A stretch of DNA of 64,000 bases from Deltaproteobacteria bacterium (GCA_029261855.1 JAJDAN010000033.1:117065-181064); one strand, 5' to 3'; positions 27,402-42,982 are shown, counted from the first letter of the stretch. Notes: generated by a model from the sequence alone, not told the origin. Numbers and translations are program-made.

Positions 27402-28955
27402 ATGGGGAATGCGCCGAGCGCCGCCACCGCCATGCTCGAGACCGCTGCCGACGCCGGCGTGGAGCTGTGCTTCGCCAACCCGGGGACGACGGAGATGCCG
27501 CTGGTCGCTGCCCTCGACCAGGTACCCCGCATCCGCGCCGTACTCGGCCTGTTCGAAGGCGTGTGCACCGGCGCGGCCGACGGCTACGCGCGCATGACCG
27601 GGCGACCGGCGTTGACCCTGCTGCACCTGGGTCCGGGCTTCGCAAACGGAATCGCGAACCTGCACAACGCGCGCCGGGCGCGGAGTGCCGTGGTGAACCT
27701 GATCGGCGACCAGGCGAGCTGGCATCGCGCCGCCGATGCGCCACTGACTTCCGACATCGAGTCGCTCGCGCGTCCGGTATCCGCGTGGGTGAAGACGGCG
27801 AAGTCGGCGCAAGACCTCGCGGCCGACCTGGCCGAGGCGATCGGAGTGGCCACGGGTCCCCCCGGCCGCGTTGCCAGCTACGTGATACCGGCGGACTTCC
27901 AGGCGGAAAGCGCAGGCGGAAGCGCCCGCGTCGAGACGGTTGCGGCGCCCCCGGTCCCTAGCGACCGCGTCGAGGCGGCGGCCACACGACTCCGCGCGGC
28001 GGGCGCGGCAGGTCTGATCCTGCTGGGTGGCGCAGGTCTCACGGCCGCGTCCCAACGCGCGGCGGCCCGGGCGGCAGCGGCCACCGGGGCGCGACTGCGG
28101 GTCGAGACCTTCCCGGCGGTGTGGGAACGCGGGGGAGCCCTGCCCGCGATCGATCGCCTCGCGTACTTCCCGGAACAGGCCCGCGAAGACCTGGCTCCTT
28201 CCGATGCAGTCGTACTCGCGGGAGCCATTCCTCCGGTCGCCTTCTTCGGCTACCCGGGACAGCCCAGCCAGCTGGCACCGGAAGGCAGCGTCGTCTCACT
28301 GGCGACCCCCGACGAAGCCGTCGAGACCGCCCTCCTGGCGCTCGCCGATGCCCTCGGAGCGAAGTCGGGTCCCGAGGTCGCGAGGGCTCCCCTCCCCGAT
28401 GCGCCAACGGGTCCCCTTCAGTCGGTCAGCGTCGGCGCGGCGCTGGCGCGTTGTCTTCCCGAAGGCGCCGTCGTGATGGACGAGTCGGCGACGTCCGGGC
28501 TGCCCTTCTACGGCATGTCTACCGGCGCTGCACCGCACACGCTGCTGTCCCTGACAGGCGGAGCCATCGGGCAGGGACTCCCGGTCGCCACGGGCGCGGC
28601 CATCGCGTGCCCGGACCGCAAAGTCATCGCGTTCCAGGCCGACGGCAGTGGCGCCTACACGTTGCAGTCCCTCTGGACCCAGGCGCGCGAGGGGCTCGAT
28701 GTCGTGACCCTGCTGTGTTCGAACCGGGCCTACCGCATCCTGCAGGTCGAGCTCGCGCGCGCGGGGATCGCCGAGCCCGGTCCCCAGGCGAGATCCCTCA
28801 CCCAGCTCGACGGTCCGGCGCTCGATTGGGTCTCCCTCGCGAAGGGGTTCGGCGTGCCCGGCCAGCGGGTCGAGACCGCGGAGGAGCTGGTCGCCGCACT
28901 TCCTCGCGCCCTCGCAGAACCGGGACCCCAGCTGATCGAGATGATGATCGGCTGA
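27402..28955 (+). CDS. thiamine-diphosphate enzyme, acetolactate synthase/benzoylformate decarboxylase family
   Basis: A 517-residue three-domain ThDP protein. The N-domain has the activating Glu in LGLFEGVCTGAADGYARM. The C-domain has the cofactor segment ADGSGAYT followed by N in CSNRAYRIL. The start has GGGAGG upstream. Sequence features do not settle between a 2-keto acid decarboxylase and an IlvB-like synthase. It lacks an adjacent small regulatory subunit, which argues against classical acetolactate synthase. It is followed after four bases by a lytic transglycosylase gene. Confidence 0.8.
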   Translation: MGNAPSAATAMLETAADAGVELCFANPGTTEMPLVAALDQVPRIRAVLGLFEGVCTGAADGYARMTGRPALTLLHLGPGFANGIANLHNARRARSAVVNLIGDQASWHRAADAPLTSDIESLARPVSAWVKTAKSAQDLAADLAEAIGVATGPPGRVASYVIPADFQAESAGGSARVETVAAPPVPSDRVEAAATRLRAAGAAGLILLGGAGLTAASQRAAARAAAATGARLRVETFPAVWERGGALPAIDRLAYFPEQAREDLAPSDAVVLAGAIPPVAFFGYPGQPSQLAPEGSVVSLATPDEAVETALLALADALGAKSGPEVARAPLPDAPTGPLQSVSVGAALARCLPEGAVVMDESATSGLPFYGMSTGAAPHTLLSLTGGAIGQGLPVATGAAIACPDRKVIAFQADGSGAYTLQSLWTQAREGLDVVTLLCSNRAYRILQVELARAGIAEPGPQARSLTQLDGPALDWVSLAKGFGVPGQRVETAEELVAALPRALAEPGPQLIEMMIG

Positions 28956-28959
28956 CGCA

Positions 28960-32907
<3,948 letters not shown>

Positions 32908-32923
<16 letters not shown>

Positions 32924-32982
32924 CTGCCAAGAAGCAGGCCAAGTAGAGCGAGGGCCAGTGCGTTTTCGTTGCGAATCGACAT
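32908..32982 (-). CDS. leuL: leu operon leader peptide (24 aa)
   Basis: The ATG at 32982 follows GGAG at five bases. The peptide has seven Leu within ten residues (positions 9-18, ALALALLGLLLG). They are coded by CTG, CTC, CTA, CTT, CTG, CTT and CTT, so several codons are unusual for a GC-rich genome. Stalling at these codons would leave segment A of the attenuator free. It is too short for usual gene callers. The 132-base distance to leuA and the absence of another gene between support the assignment. Confidence 0.85.
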
Positions 32983-32993
32983 CGTGACTCCGG

Positions 32994-33021
32994 GGTGTAG
33001 CAATCCAGACCGCTGCGTCAA
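32994..33021 (-). promoter_or_regulatory. possible leu promoter overlapping the recG stop
   Basis: TTGACG (33021-33016) overlaps the recG TGA. It is followed after 16 bases by TACACC. Initiation from this pair would fall very near the leader ATG and would leave out its Shine-Dalgarno, so the exact -10 is doubtful. Transcription could also come from recG read-through. Confidence 0.3.
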
Positions 33022-35522
33022 CCGACGCCAACCAGGGCCAGCCTCTGCCCCCATCGACGCTCCACCGCGGCTCGCAGCCCGGGCGATCGTGCGAGGCCCG
33101 GGTCCCGTCGGACCGCCTCGAAGGCCGCCGTCCGGGCGATTCCCAGAAGTCGCTGATCTCGCAGCAGATCGGCCACCCGCAGGTCCGGCAGGTGGCCGCT
33201 CTGACGCGTACCGAGAAATTCCCCCGGCCCCCGGATCCGCAGATCCGCGTTCGCGATCTCGAAGCCATCGGTCGTATCCAGCATCGCCTTGAGCCGAGCC
33301 TCGCCCCGGTCGACCGGAGGCTCCCCGTCGGCGCCCTCCCCGTCCCCGGACCCGGCCTTCTTCGCACGCGCCCGAGACACCATCACGCACGTGCCCGGTC
33401 TCTCGCCGCGCCCCACCCGGCCGCGCAGCTGGTGCAGCTGCGCGAGCCCGAAGCGTTCGGCGTGCTCGATCACCATCAGGGTCGCCCGGGGCACGTCCAC
33501 GCCCACTTCGATGACGGTGGTCGAAACCAGGATCTGCGTCTCGCCCCGCTCGAAGCGCCGCATGGCTTCGCGACGCTCGTCCGCCTCCAGGCGTCCGTGG
33601 AGCAGGTCGACGCGGCTCTCGGGGAACGCCCGGGCGATGCGTTCGGCAGACTCGATGGCCGACCGCAGGTCGACGCGCTCACTCTCTTCGACGAGCGGGT
33701 ACACGACGTAGACCTGCTCGCCGCGAGCCACGGTTTCCGCCACCAGGCGCGTGACCGCAGCGCCTTCTCCCGACCGCATCAGCAGCGTCTTGACCGGGCT
33801 CCGACCCGGCGGCAGCTCGTCGATCACGGACGCGTCGAGATCGCCGTACAGCGTCAGGGCGAGGGTGCGCGGGATCGGCGTCGCCGTCATCACCAGGGTG
33901 TGTGGATGCCGCCCATCGTCGCGTTTTGCCGCCAGCGCCTGCCGCTGCAGGACACCGAAGCGATGCTGTTCGTCGACGACCACCAGGGCGAGGCGGGCGA
34001 AGTTCACGTCCTTCTGCACCAATGCATGGGTTCCGACGACCAGATCGACGTCCCCGGACGCCATCCGCTCTCGCATGGCGTCGGCTTCCGGCTTGGGGAC
34101 GGAGGCCGTCAGCAGGCCGACGCGCAACCCCAGCGCGCCACCGGACGCGGCGAGCATGCTCTCCAGGGTCCTGGCATGCTGCTCCGCCAGCAGCTCGGTC
34201 GGGGCCATCAACGCCGTCTGCAAGCCGCTCCCCGCCGCCGCCACCGCTGCCAGCAGCGCGACCACGGTCTTGCCGCTGCCGACGTCGCCCTGGACCAGGC
34301 GGTTCATGGGGTGCGGGAGTGCGAGGTCCGCCTGGATCTCCTGCCAGGCGCGCGCCTGGGCCGAGGTCAGGCGAAACGGCAGGGCATCGGGTGCGCGGCG
34401 GAGCGTTGGCGTCGACACGTCGATCGCCACACCGGGCAGACGCGCCGTCTCGCCGTGACGGAGCGCCAGCCCCAGCTCCAGCAGGAACAGTTCCTCGAGC
34501 ACGAGGCGCTTGTGGGCGCGGGATGCGAAGGCGTCGTACTCCTCGACGTCGGCCTCGAAGGGGGGACAGTGCACGATGCGAAGGGCCTCACCGGGTTCCG
34601 GCAGGCCGTGCTCGCGCACCAGCGCATCGGGCAGGTAGCCGGGCGCCAGGTCCGCATAGGCGGCGACAGCCCGCTCGATCAGCCCGCGCAGGGTGCGCGC
34701 CGGGATGCCCTCGGGCGTCGGGTAGCGGGGCACTACACGACGAAGCGATTCCAGTCGGGACGCGAGCTGCTGCTCGACCTCTCCCGATGCAGCGTCCTCG
34801 ATCGACTCGACCTCGGGATGCACGAGCTGTTTGCTGAAGCGATGGCGGCGGACATCTCCGGTGACCAGAAGCCGTGCACCCTTCTTCAAGGTCGACTCGA
34901 GGGCGTCGCCGCCTCGGAACCACTTCAGCGAGACACTGCCCGTGTCGTCGCCGACGACGGCCTCGAGGACCCGGGTGGGGCGGCCACCCCGCGTCCGCGC
35001 CGTGGCGGTGCCGGTGCTCTGGACCTCTGCGATGAAGGTCGCGCGCCGGCCGACCTCGAGGTCGCCGACCTCGACCAGGGCGCGGCGGTCGTCGTAGCCG
35101 CTCGGCAAGTGGAAGAGCAGCTGCTCGACGCTGGCGAGACCGCGCTTCGCGAGGGCATCCGCCCGTCGGGGTCCGACACCGGCGAACACGGTGAGAGGGC
35201 CCGCCAGCAGTGCCTCCCGCCAGTCCTCCCCTCGGAAGGGTGCGGTGAGCACGAGCGCGCGTTCGAGGCGCTCGATCCGAAGCGCGCGGGTCTCCTCGGG
35301 GCTGCCCGCTGCGGGGATCTCTACCTCGAACAGCTTCGCCAACCGTCGCAACGCATCCGCCAACGGTTCCGGCAGCTCGCTCTCGAGTGCGCGACCACAG
35401 GCTCGCGCAAGCGATCCCTCGAGGTCCTTGACGCGATCGAGATGTCCGAACTCATCCGCCGCCGCGAAGGACAGAGGCTTGAGGACCGCGTCGAGGCGTG
35501 TCTGGAGAGGACTCGTGGGCAC
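33018..35522 (-). CDS. recG: ATP-dependent DNA helicase RecG
   Basis: A 834-residue branch-migrating helicase that remodels stalled forks and Holliday junctions. The order is an extra N-domain of about 110 residues, an HhH/wedge region (GPLTVFAGVGPRRADALAKRGL), then the helicase core. Walker A is GDVGSGKT (412-419), and VDEQHRFGVLQR and TATPIPRTLALTLYGD follow. The N-terminal helical extension makes it longer than E. coli RecG. It is 33 bases from the carB stop on the same strand. Confidence 0.95.
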   Translation of the reverse strand: MPTSPLQTRLDAVLKPLSFAAADEFGHLDRVKDLEGSLARACGRALESELPEPLADALRRLAKLFEVEIPAAGSPEETRALRIERLERALVLTAPFRGEDWREALLAGPLTVFAGVGPRRADALAKRGLASVEQLLFHLPSGYDDRRALVEVGDLEVGRRATFIAEVQSTGTATARTRGGRPTRVLEAVVGDDTGSVSLKWFRGGDALESTLKKGARLLVTGDVRRHRFSKQLVHPEVESIEDAASGEVEQQLASRLESLRRVVPRYPTPEGIPARTLRGLIERAVAAYADLAPGYLPDALVREHGLPEPGEALRIVHCPPFEADVEEYDAFASRAHKRLVLEELFLLELGLALRHGETARLPGVAIDVSTPTLRRAPDALPFRLTSAQARAWQEIQADLALPHPMNRLVQGDVGSGKTVVALLAAVAAAGSGLQTALMAPTELLAEQHARTLESMLAASGGALGLRVGLLTASVPKPEADAMRERMASGDVDLVVGTHALVQKDVNFARLALVVVDEQHRFGVLQRQALAAKRDDGRHPHTLVMTATPIPRTLALTLYGDLDASVIDELPPGRSPVKTLLMRSGEGAAVTRLVAETVARGEQVYVVYPLVEESERVDLRSAIESAERIARAFPESRVDLLHGRLEADERREAMRRFERGETQILVSTTVIEVGVDVPRATLMVIEHAERFGLAQLHQLRGRVGRGERPGTCVMVSRARAKKAGSGDGEGADGEPPVDRGEARLKAMLDTTDGFEIANADLRIRGPGEFLGTRQSGHLPDLRVADLLRDQRLLGIARTAAFEAVRRDPGLARSPGLRAAVERRWGQRLALVGVG

Positions 35523-35555
35523 CGGCGCCTTCGGGACCAGGAGGGAGCCCTGAGT

Positions 35556-38500
35556 CTAGCCGCGCTCTTCGTTTCGGCTGTGGATCTCCTGCAGCGAGCG
35601 CACACCGATCGAGCCCTGCTGCAGAGCCCGGATCGCACCGGCCGAGGCCCGGGCGGCGGCGAGCGTGGTGCAGTACGGGATGCCGCGCTGGAGCGCCGCA
35701 CGCCGCATCGAGTAGGAATCGACGATCGCCTGGGGATCCGGGTCTACGGTGTTGATGACCAGGTCCACCTCGCCCGCCTCGATCGCTTCCGCCGTGTGGG
35801 GCGAGCCCTCGTACACCTTGTTGATGGTCTCCGCATCGATTCCGTGGCTGCGGAGGGTGTCGGCGGTGCCTCGGGTGGCGAGGACGCGGAATCCGTTCTC
35901 GAACAACTCGCGGATCGGCGCCACGACTCGCTCGTGCTCGTCACTGCGCATCGAGACCAGGACACAGCCGCTGGTCGGCAGGCTGTTTCCGGCCTGGATC
36001 TGGGCCTTCGCGTAGGCGCGGCCGAAGTCCGAGTCGATCCCCATGACCTCGCCGGTGCTCTTCATTTCCGGGCCGAGCAGGGTGTCGACGCCCGGGAACT
36101 TCACGAACGGGAACACGGCCTCCTTGACCGAGAAGTGGACCGGCACGATCTCCTCGGTGAATTCGAGCTCCTTCAGGGTCTTGCCCGCCATCACGAGCGC
36201 CGCCAGCTTGGCGAGCGGTCGTCCAATCGCCTTGGATACGAAGGGCACCGTGCGCGAAGCGCGCGGGTTCACCTCGATCACGAACAGCTCGCCCTTCTTG
36301 ACGGCGTATTGCACGTTCATCAGGCCGAGAACACCCAACTCGAGCGCAAGCTTGCGCGTCGACGTGATGATCTCGTCGATGACCTCCTTCGCCAGGGAGT
36401 ACGGCGGCAGCGAGCACGCGCTGTCCCCGGAATGCACGCCTGCCTCTTCGATGTGCTCCATGATCCCACCCACCACGACGGTCTCACCGTCGCAGATGGC
36501 GTCGACGTCCACTTCGACGGCGTCGTTCAGGAAGCGATCGACGAGCACCGGGTGCTCGGGCGACGCCTTGACGGCGAAGCGCATGTAGTTCCGCAGCCCT
36601 TCGACGTCCTGCACGATCTGCATGGCGCGACCGCCGAGGACGTAGGAAGGCCGCACCAGCACCGGGTAGCCGATGCGCGCGGCGATGGTCTCCGCCTCGG
36701 CGCTACTGCGCGCGACCGCGCCCGCCGGGCGTTGCAGGCCCAGGGTCTCGAGCAGGTCATCGAAGCGCTCCCGGTCCTCCGCGCGGTCGATGGCGTCCGG
36801 CGGCGTGCCGAGAATGGGAACCCCCGCTCGCTCGAGGGGCACGGCGAGCTTGAGCGGAGTCTGCCCGCCGAACTGGACGATCACACCCTCCGGCTTCTCG
36901 CGATCGACGATGGCGAGCACGTCCTCGAGGGTGAGGGGCTCGAAGTACAGGCGGTCGCTGGTGTCGTAGTCCGTCGACACGGTCTCGGGGTTGCAGTTCA
37001 CCATGATCGTCTCGAAGCCGGCGTCGCGCAGCGCGAACGCTGCGTGCACACAGCAGTAGTCGAACTCGATGCCCTGCCCGATCCGGTTCGGACCGCCACC
37101 GAGGATCATGATCTTGCGTGCGTCGGTGGGGAACGACTCGCACTCGTCCTCGTAGGTCGAGTACAGGTACGGCGTGTGCGCCTCGAATTCGGCGCCGCAG
37201 GTGTCGACGCGCTTGAATACCGGTCGCACGTCGACCTCGTGCCGCAGCGCGCGCACCGCGTCTTCGCTCATCCCCCACAAATCCGCGAGGCGCTTGTCGG
37301 AGAAGCCCATCTGCTTGGCGGGGCGCAGCCAGACCGCACGCTCGGCCTCCTTCGCGGCCGATAGGCCTCGCTCGAAGTCCTCGATTTGGCTCAGGTTTCG
37401 AAGGAACCAGGGGTCGATCCCCGAGCGCGTGTGCAGTTCTTCGATGCTGCCCCCCCGGCGCAGCACTTCCATCAGGGCCCACAGCCGCCCGGGTCGCGGG
37501 ACGTCGATGGACTGCCAGAGGCGCTCCAGCGTCTCCGCCTCGCTCTCGTCGGGAGGACCCTGGGGCGTCTCGAAGCCGGCGTGACCGATCTCGAGCGAGC
37601 GGATCGCCTTCTGCAGGCTCTCCTTGAAGGTCCGACCGATCGCCATCACCTCGCCGACGGACTTCATCTGGGTCGTGAGGCGACTGTCCGCGTTCGGGAA
37701 CTTCTCGAAGGTGAAGCGCGGGATCTTCGTCACCACGTAGTCGATCGACGGCTCGAAGCTCGCAGGCGTCTCCCGGGTGATGTCGTTTCGGATCTCGTCG
37801 AGCGTGTATCCCACGGCGAGCTTCGCGGCGAGCTTCGCGATCGGAAAGCCCGTCGCCTTCGACGCCAACGCCGACGAGCGCGAGACCCGCGGATTCATCT
37901 CGATGACGATCATCTCGCCGTCCGCAGGGTTCACGGCGAACTGGACGTTCGAGCCACCGGTGTCGACACCGATCTCGCGCATGATCGCGACCGCGGCGTT
38001 GCGCATCTCCTGATACTCGCGGTCGGTCAGAGTCTGGGCCGGCGCAACGGTGATCGAGTCTCCCGTGTGCACCCCCATGGCGTCGAAGTTCTCGATGGAA
38101 CACACGATCACCACGTTGTCCGCGTGGTCGCGCATGACCTCGAGCTCGTACTCCTTCCAGCCGATGACGCTCTGCTCGATCAGGCACTCGTGTTGCGGGG
38201 ACTGGTCGAGGGCCCACTGCACCAGCTCGTCGAAGTCTTCGTCCCGGAAGGCCACGCTTCCGCCGGTCCCGCCCATGGTGAAGCTGGGTCGGATGATCGC
38301 CGGGATCCCCGTCTCTTTGACGACCTCGCGGGCCTCCGCGAGCGTGCGCGCGAGTCCCGACCGCGGCACACCCAGGCCGATCTTCTTCATCGCCTGGGCG
38401 AAGACCTCGCGATCTTCCGCCTTGTGGATGGCGTCCAGGCGGGCGCCAATGAGCTCGACGTCGTACTTCTCGAGGACGCCGGCCTCATGCAGCTTCACGG

Positions 38501-38795
38501 CAACCGTGAGACCTGTCTGCCCCCCGATCGTCGGGAGCAGGGCATCGGGCCGCTCCGCCTCGATGATCTTCGCGATGCTCTCGACAGTCATCGGCTCGAC
38601 GTAGGTTCGATCCGCGGTCTCCGGATCAGTCATGATCGTCGCCGGGTTCGAGTTCACGAGCACGACCCGGTAGCCGTCCTCGCGCAGGGACTTGCAGGCC
38701 TGGGTGCCGGAATAGTCGAACTCACAGGCCTGCCCGATGACGATGGGCCCCGACCCGATGACGAGGATGGTGTGGATGTCTTCGCGCTTCGGCAC
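35556..38795 (-). CDS. carB: carbamoyl-phosphate synthase large subunit
   Basis: It makes carbamoyl phosphate from bicarbonate, ATP and ammonia for pyrimidine and arginine synthesis. The 1079 residues show the tandem ATP-grasp duplication. The first half begins [20 protein letters not shown] and the second contains [20 protein letters not shown]. The C-terminal MGS-like domain (about 940-1079) binds allosteric effectors. It is the fifth gene of the pyrRBC-carAB operon, 15 bases after carA. Confidence 0.97.
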   Translation of the reverse strand: MPKREDIHTILVIGSGPIVIGQACEFDYSGTQACKSLREDGYRVVLVNSNPATIMTDPETADRTYVEPMTVESIAKIIEAERPDALLPTIGGQTGLTVAVKLHEAGVLEKYDVELIGARLDAIHKAEDREVFAQAMKKIGLGVPRSGLARTLAEAREVVKETGIPAIIRPSFTMGGTGGSVAFRDEDFDELVQWALDQSPQHECLIEQSVIGWKEYELEVMRDHADNVVIVCSIENFDAMGVHTGDSITVAPAQTLTDREYQEMRNAAVAIMREIGVDTGGSNVQFAVNPADGEMIVIEMNPRVSRSSALASKATGFPIAKLAAKLAVGYTLDEIRNDITRETPASFEPSIDYVVTKIPRFTFEKFPNADSRLTTQMKSVGEVMAIGRTFKESLQKAIRSLEIGHAGFETPQGPPDESEAETLERLWQSIDVPRPGRLWALMEVLRRGGSIEELHTRSGIDPWFLRNLSQIEDFERGLSAAKEAERAVWLRPAKQMGFSDKRLADLWGMSEDAVRALRHEVDVRPVFKRVDTCGAEFEAHTPYLYSTYEDECESFPTDARKIMILGGGPNRIGQGIEFDYCCVHAAFALRDAGFETIMVNCNPETVSTDYDTSDRLYFEPLTLEDVLAIVDREKPEGVIVQFGGQTPLKLAVPLERAGVPILGTPPDAIDRAEDRERFDDLLETLGLQRPAGAVARSSAEAETIAARIGYPVLVRPSYVLGGRAMQIVQDVEGLRNYMRFAVKASPEHPVLVDRFLNDAVEVDVDAICDGETVVVGGIMEHIEEAGVHSGDSACSLPPYSLAKEVIDEIITSTRKLALELGVLGLMNVQYAVKKGELFVIEVNPRASRTVPFVSKAIGRPLAKLAALVMAGKTLKELEFTEEIVPVHFSVKEAVFPFVKFPGVDTLLGPEMKSTGEVMGIDSDFGRAYAKAQIQAGNSLPTSGCVLVSMRSDEHERVVAPIRELFENGFRVLATRGTADTLRSHGIDAETINKVYEGSPHTAEAIEAGEVDLVINTVDPDPQAIVDSYSMRRAALQRGIPYCTTLAAARASAGAIRALQQGSIGVRSLQEIHSRNEERG

Positions 38796-38810
38796 GGGGT
38801 CTTCCCTGCT

Positions 38811-40052
38811 TCAGTCGGCGACGGCAGGAGCCGCGGCTTCCTGGGCGATCTGCGCCCCGGTGACCCTTTCGCCCGCATGGGTCCGCTCGACCATCTCGCG
38901 GAAGCGGCGAAAGAAGAATGTGGCGTCGTGGGGTCCCGGGGACGCCTCCGGGTGGTACTGCACCGAGAAGACCGGGCGTTCCTTGTGGGCGAGCCCTTCC
39001 ACGGTGTCGTCGTTGAGATTGATGTGGGTGATCTCCACGGGCTCGCCGGCACTCTCCAGCGAGGCCGCGTTGACCGCATAGCCGTGGTTCTCGGCGCAGA
39101 TGGCGACCCGGCCCGTGGCGAGGTCCTTGCCCGGCTGATTGCCGCCGTGATGCCCGAACTTCAGCTTCTCGGTGCGACCACCCAGGGCGAGGCCGAGGAT
39201 CTGGTGGCCCAGGCAGATCCCGAACAGCGGTTTCTGGTGCGAGAGTTCGCGAACGGTCTCCCGCACGCCCTGCACCGCTTCCGGGTCCCCGGGACCGTTC
39301 GACAGGAAGATGGCATCGGGCTTGCGCGCGAGGGCGTCCGCCGCCGAAGTCGTTGCGGGAACCACTTCCACGTCGAAGCCGTGCTCGACCAGCAGCCGCA
39401 GGATGTTGCGCTTCACCCCGAAGTCGTAGGCGACGACCTTCAAGCGAGGACTCGGTCGCTTCGCGCGGGGTACCTGTCCGACGATGCCCGACCACACTCC
39501 CTCGTCCCACGCGTAGGGGGCGTCGCAGGTGACCTCTGCGACCAGATCCCGGCCGTCGAGACCCGGCGCGCGGCGCGCCCGCTCGACGAGCTCGTCCTCG
39601 TCCTGAACCGCCGGATCGGTGCTGATCACGCCGACCTGCGCACCGTGATCCCGAATGCGTCGTACCAACGCGCGGGTGTCGATGCCCGAGAGGCCCGGCA
39701 CGCCGTGGCGGCTCAGGTATTCGTGTAGCCCGCCTTCGGCGCGCCAGTTGCTCGGCGCATCGAAGAGTTCCTTGACGACGAAGCCCTCGAGAAAGGGCCG
39801 TCGCGACTCCTCGTCTCCCGCGTTGACGCCCACGTTGCCGATCTGGGTATAGGTCATCGCGACGATCTGACCGGCGTAGGACGGGTCCGTCACGATTTCC
39901 TGATAGCCGGTCATCGACGTATTGAAGACGACCTCACCGCTGCGAACGAGTTCGGCACCGAAGGAGAGCCCGCGATAGATGGTGCCGTCTGACAGCACCA
40001 GCCGCGCGGTCCGCGGCGGGGCCGAGGCTTCGATCTTCCTGGACGCGGTCAC
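38811..40052 (-). CDS. carA: carbamoyl-phosphate synthase small subunit
   Basis: The glutaminase that supplies ammonia to CarB. I chose the GTG at 40052, whose GTGA overlaps the pyrC stop. The product is then 413 residues, starting just before [13 protein letters not shown]. The class I amidotransferase has its nucleophile Cys in [11 protein letters not shown] and the expected His and Glu near the end ([10 protein letters not shown]). The longer upstream frame was rejected. Confidence 0.95.
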   Translation of the reverse strand: MTASRKIEASAPPRTARLVLSDGTIYRGLSFGAELVRSGEVVFNTSMTGYQEIVTDPSYAGQIVAMTYTQIGNVGVNAGDEESRRPFLEGFVVKELFDAPSNWRAEGGLHEYLSRHGVPGLSGIDTRALVRRIRDHGAQVGVISTDPAVQDEDELVERARRAPGLDGRDLVAEVTCDAPYAWDEGVWSGIVGQVPRAKRPSPRLKVVAYDFGVKRNILRLLVEHGFDVEVVPATTSAADALARKPDAIFLSNGPGDPEAVQGVRETVRELSHQKPLFGICLGHQILGLALGGRTEKLKFGHHGGNQPGKDLATGRVAICAENHGYAVNAASLESAGEPVEITHINLNDDTVEGLAHKERPVFSVQYHPEASPGPHDATFFFRRFREMVERTHAGERVTGAQIAQEAAAPAVAD

Positions 40053-41344
40053 GGAATCAAAACTCCCCGGTCGCAGTGATAGACGAGCCGTCCCTCCACG
40101 ACGGTGGCGACGACACGGCCGGTCATCTCCTGGCCCGCCCACGGCGAGTTGCGGCTCTTCGAGTAGCCCTTGGCCGGGTCGTAGGTCCACTGACGCGTGG
40201 GATCGAGCACGACCACGTCGCCGGCGCTGCCGACGGCGAGGCTGCCACCGGGGACGTCCATGATGCGGGTCGAGTTGGTCGACATCCGCCGCATCAGCTC
40301 GAGGGGCGACAGCTCATCCGCCCGGACCATGTCCATGACGACCGGATAGGCGGTCTCGAACCCGAGGATACCCGGAGGCGCCTCGGTGAACTCGACCTCC
40401 TTCTCGTGCACGGCGTGGGGGGCGTGGTCCGTGGCGATCACGTCGATCACGCCCTCTGCGAGCGCCTTGCGGCAGGCTGCCACGTCCGACGCCGAGCGCA
40501 GCGGCGGCGCCATCTTGGTGTTTGTGTCGTAGCCGAGGGTTGCCTCGTCGGTGAGGGCCAGGTGGTGCGGGGTGACCTCGGCGGTGACCGAGAGACCTCG
40601 CTCGCGCGCGCGTCGCACGAGATCCACCGCGCCTGCCGACGAGATGTGCGCCACGTGCAAGCGAGCGCCAGTCAGCTCCGTGAGCATCAGGTCGCGCGCG
40701 ACCAGGATGTCCTCGGCCAGGCAGGGATTCCCCGGGAGGCCGAGGCGGGTCGAGACCGGCCCCTCGTTGACGACGCCGTCGGCCCGCAGCGCGCAATCCT
40801 CCGCGTGGACGACGACCGGGACGCCGACGAGCTTCGAGTACTCGAGCACCCTGCGCATGACGCCCGCATCGGAGATGGTCTTGCCATCGTCGCTGAACGC
40901 GACCGCGCCGGCTTCGTGCAGGGCCGCCATCTCGGTCATCACCTCACCCGCGAGCCCCATGGTGGCGGCCGCGATGGGGAAGACCCGAGCGGGAGAGTCC
41001 GAGCGGGCGCGGTTCAGGATGTACTCGGTGACGGAGGGATCGTCGTTGACCGGCGCCGTGTTCGCCATGCAGACGATGGACGTGAAGCCACCCGCCACCG
41101 CCGCGCGTCCACCCGAGCCCAGGTCTTCCTTGTATTCCTGACCGGGCTCGCGCAGGTGTGTGTGCAGGTCGATGAAGCCGGGGGCCACCCAACAGCCCTC
41201 GGCGTCGAGGACTTCCGCTCCGCGCGCTTCGAGGCCCTGCCCCACGGCCGCGATCTTGCCGTCCTCGACGAGGACGTCGGTGATCTCGTCCATCTCGCTG
41301 GCGGGGTCGAGGACCCGGCCGCCGCGAATCAGCAATCGTGCCAC
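40049..41344 (-). CDS. pyrC: dihydroorotase (class I)
   Basis: A zinc amidohydrolase of pyrimidine synthesis. The 431-residue product has the metal motif [10 protein letters not shown] near residue 60, the following stretches HAEDC and AHISS, and the late DHAPH. The length and [10 protein letters not shown] class indicate the PyrC form that functions with aspartate carbamoyltransferase in many bacteria. It is three bases from pyrB and overlaps carA. Confidence 0.95.
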   Translation of the reverse strand: MARLLIRGGRVLDPASEMDEITDVLVEDGKIAAVGQGLEARGAEVLDAEGCWVAPGFIDLHTHLREPGQEYKEDLGSGGRAAVAGGFTSIVCMANTAPVNDDPSVTEYILNRARSDSPARVFPIAAATMGLAGEVMTEMAALHEAGAVAFSDDGKTISDAGVMRRVLEYSKLVGVPVVVHAEDCALRADGVVNEGPVSTRLGLPGNPCLAEDILVARDLMLTELTGARLHVAHISSAGAVDLVRRARERGLSVTAEVTPHHLALTDEATLGYDTNTKMAPPLRSASDVAACRKALAEGVIDVIATDHAPHAVHEKEVEFTEAPPGILGFETAYPVVMDMVRADELSPLELMRRMSTNSTRIMDVPGGSLAVGSAGDVVVLDPTRQWTYDPAKGYSKSRNSPWAGQEMTGRVVATVVEGRLVYHCDRGVLIP

Positions 41345-41347
41345 GCG

Positions 41348-42286
41348 CTACTCCTGTGCTCGTAGGGTCTGGGGGCGCCCTACCACCAGGTAGAGAAGGG
41401 CCATCCGCAGGGCGACGCCGTTGCGGACCTGGTCGAGGATCACACTCGGGCGGTGATCGGCGAGGTCGTGGGAAAGCTCGACGCCGCGGTTGACGGGGCC
41501 GGGATGCATGACGATCGCGTCGTCCTTGGCGTAGCGGAGCTTGGCCCGGTCGATACCGAAGGTGGCCGCGTATTCCCGCACGCTCGGGAAGCAGGCTCCC
41601 TCGAGGCGCTCGTTCTGGATCCGCAGCGCCATCACGACGTCAGCCCCGTCGAGCACCTCGCGCAGGGACGTGTACGCCTTGACGCCGAGCACCTCGATCG
41701 CCGGAGGCAGCATGGTCGGGGGGCCCGCCACGCGAACCTCGGCGCCCATCTTGCTGAAGCCGTAGATGTTCGAGCGGGCGACGCGCGAATGCGCGATGTC
41801 ACCGATGATCGCGACGGTCAGCCCGTCGAGTCGGTCCTTCTGCTGGAACACCGTCAACATGTCCAGCAGCGCCTGGGTCGGATGCTCGTGGGCACCGTCG
41901 CCTGCGTTGATCACGGGCGCGTTGAGGACATCGGCGATGCGCTTCGGCACGCCAGCCACCTTGTGGCGGATCACCACGCAGTCCGGATCCATGGCATCGA
42001 GGGTCTTCGCGGTGTCGAGGATGCTCTCCTTCTTGGAGAGACTCGAAGACGACGCCGAGAAGTTCACGACGTCCGCGGCCAGGCGTTTGCCGGCGATCTC
42101 GAAGCTGGTCTGCGTCCGGGTGGAGGGCTCGAAGAACAGGTTGATCAGCGTGCGACCGCGCAGGGTGGGCACCTTCTTCACGTCGCGGGTGCCGATCTCG
42201 GTCATTCGCTGCGCCGTCTCGAGAATGAGTTCGATCTCGGATCGCTCGAGATCTTCGATGCCGAGGAGTCCCTTTCCCAGAAGCAT
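41348..42286 (-). CDS. pyrB: aspartate carbamoyltransferase catalytic subunit
   Basis: It joins carbamoyl phosphate and aspartate. The 312 residues include the carbamoyl-phosphate motif [26 protein letters not shown], and [11 protein letters not shown]. No pyrI regulatory subunit is nearby, as in PyrR-controlled bacteria. It lies three bases after pyrR. Confidence 0.96.
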   Translation of the reverse strand: MLLGKGLLGIEDLERSEIELILETAQRMTEIGTRDVKKVPTLRGRTLINLFFEPSTRTQTSFEIAGKRLAADVVNFSASSSSLSKKESILDTAKTLDAMDPDCVVIRHKVAGVPKRIADVLNAPVINAGDGAHEHPTQALLDMLTVFQQKDRLDGLTVAIIGDIAHSRVARSNIYGFSKMGAEVRVAGPPTMLPPAIEVLGVKAYTSLREVLDGADVVMALRIQNERLEGACFPSVREYAATFGIDRAKLRYAKDDAIVMHPGPVNRGVELSHDLADHRPSVILDQVRNGVALRMALLYLVVGRPQTLRAQE

Positions 42287-42289
42287 CCC

Positions 42290-42934
42290 CTACTCCGCTC
42301 CCTGCGGTGCGGCCGCGTCTGCGCCGCTCCGATCTCTGCGGTCCAGCAGGACCTCGAGCTGACCATCCAACGTCCCGTTCTCGCCGATGAGCTTGACGCT
42401 CTCTCCGGGCTGCGTGGGGATGTTCTTCCCGACGAAGTCGATGCGGATGGGAAGCTCGCGGTGCCCGCGGTCGACCAGCGCCACCACCTGGACCGCGCGC
42501 GGCCGACCGAAGTCCATCAGCGCATCCATGGCCGCCCGGATCGTGCGGCCGGTATTGACGACATCCTCGACGAGCACCACCAGCCGGCCGTCGACCGACG
42601 ATGGCATCTCGGTAACGCGCAGCGGCGGGCGCTCCGCGGTCGATAGAACGTCGTCGCGATACAGCGTCGTATCCAGGATTCCGAGGGGCACGCGCGCGCC
42701 GGTCAGGTTCTCGAGGTTCTCCACGAGCAACCGGGCCAGCGGCACACCGCCGTTTGGAATCGCGACCAGATAGAGGTCGGACAGATCGTCATGCCGCTCG
42801 ACGATCTCGTGGGCGATCCGCATGAACGCTCGGCGGATGGCGACGTCGTCCAGGAGACGGGTCGCGACACGCGCCGCCTGCTCCGCAGGCGCGGCGTCAG
42901 CGGGGACCGCTTCGGGATTCGTGGGGGGTGTCAC
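42290..42934 (-). CDS. pyrR: PyrR, pyr regulator/uracil phosphoribosyltransferase
   Basis: A 214-residue PRTase-fold RNA-binding regulator with LVVLVEDVVNTGRTIRAAMDAL as the PRPP loop, plus an unstructured N-extension of about 25 residues. In the family it binds leader RNA when UMP is high. I used the GTG at 42934 because AAGGTG lies five bases upstream. The first gene of the operon is thus the regulator itself, and a PyrR-binding loop is 17 bases before its start. Confidence 0.93.
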   Translation of the reverse strand: MTPPTNPEAVPADAAPAEQAARVATRLLDDVAIRRAFMRIAHEIVERHDDLSDLYLVAIPNGGVPLARLLVENLENLTGARVPLGILDTTLYRDDVLSTAERPPLRVTEMPSSVDGRLVVLVEDVVNTGRTIRAAMDALMDFGRPRAVQVVALVDRGHRELPIRIDFVGKNIPTQPGESVKLIGENGTLDGQLEVLLDRRDRSGADAAAPQGAE

Positions 42935-42950
42935 GGGCGCACCTTCTTAC

Positions 42951-42982
42951 CCTTCTTCGCCTCGCAGGACGAAATTAAAAGG
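42951..42982 (-). promoter_or_regulatory. PyrR-binding RNA loop in the pyr leader
   Basis: The RNA reads CCUUUUAAUUUCGUCC, then UGCGAGGCGAAGAAGG. The lower stem is CCUU/AAGG, an internal bulge is next, the upper stem is UUCG/CGAA, and the terminal loop includes CUGCGA. That fits the CNGNGA hexaloop and UUUAA features of PyrR-binding loops. No terminator was seen between it and the start codon of pyrR, so binding probably blocks ribosome entry rather than causing termination. Confidence 0.75.

Noticed and set aside
33192..37364. A 1390-codon open frame on the plus strand across recG and carB
   Set aside because: It is antisense to two certain genes. Its composition is that of a GC-rich shadow frame, rich in Arg, Gly and Ala, and no family is recognisable.
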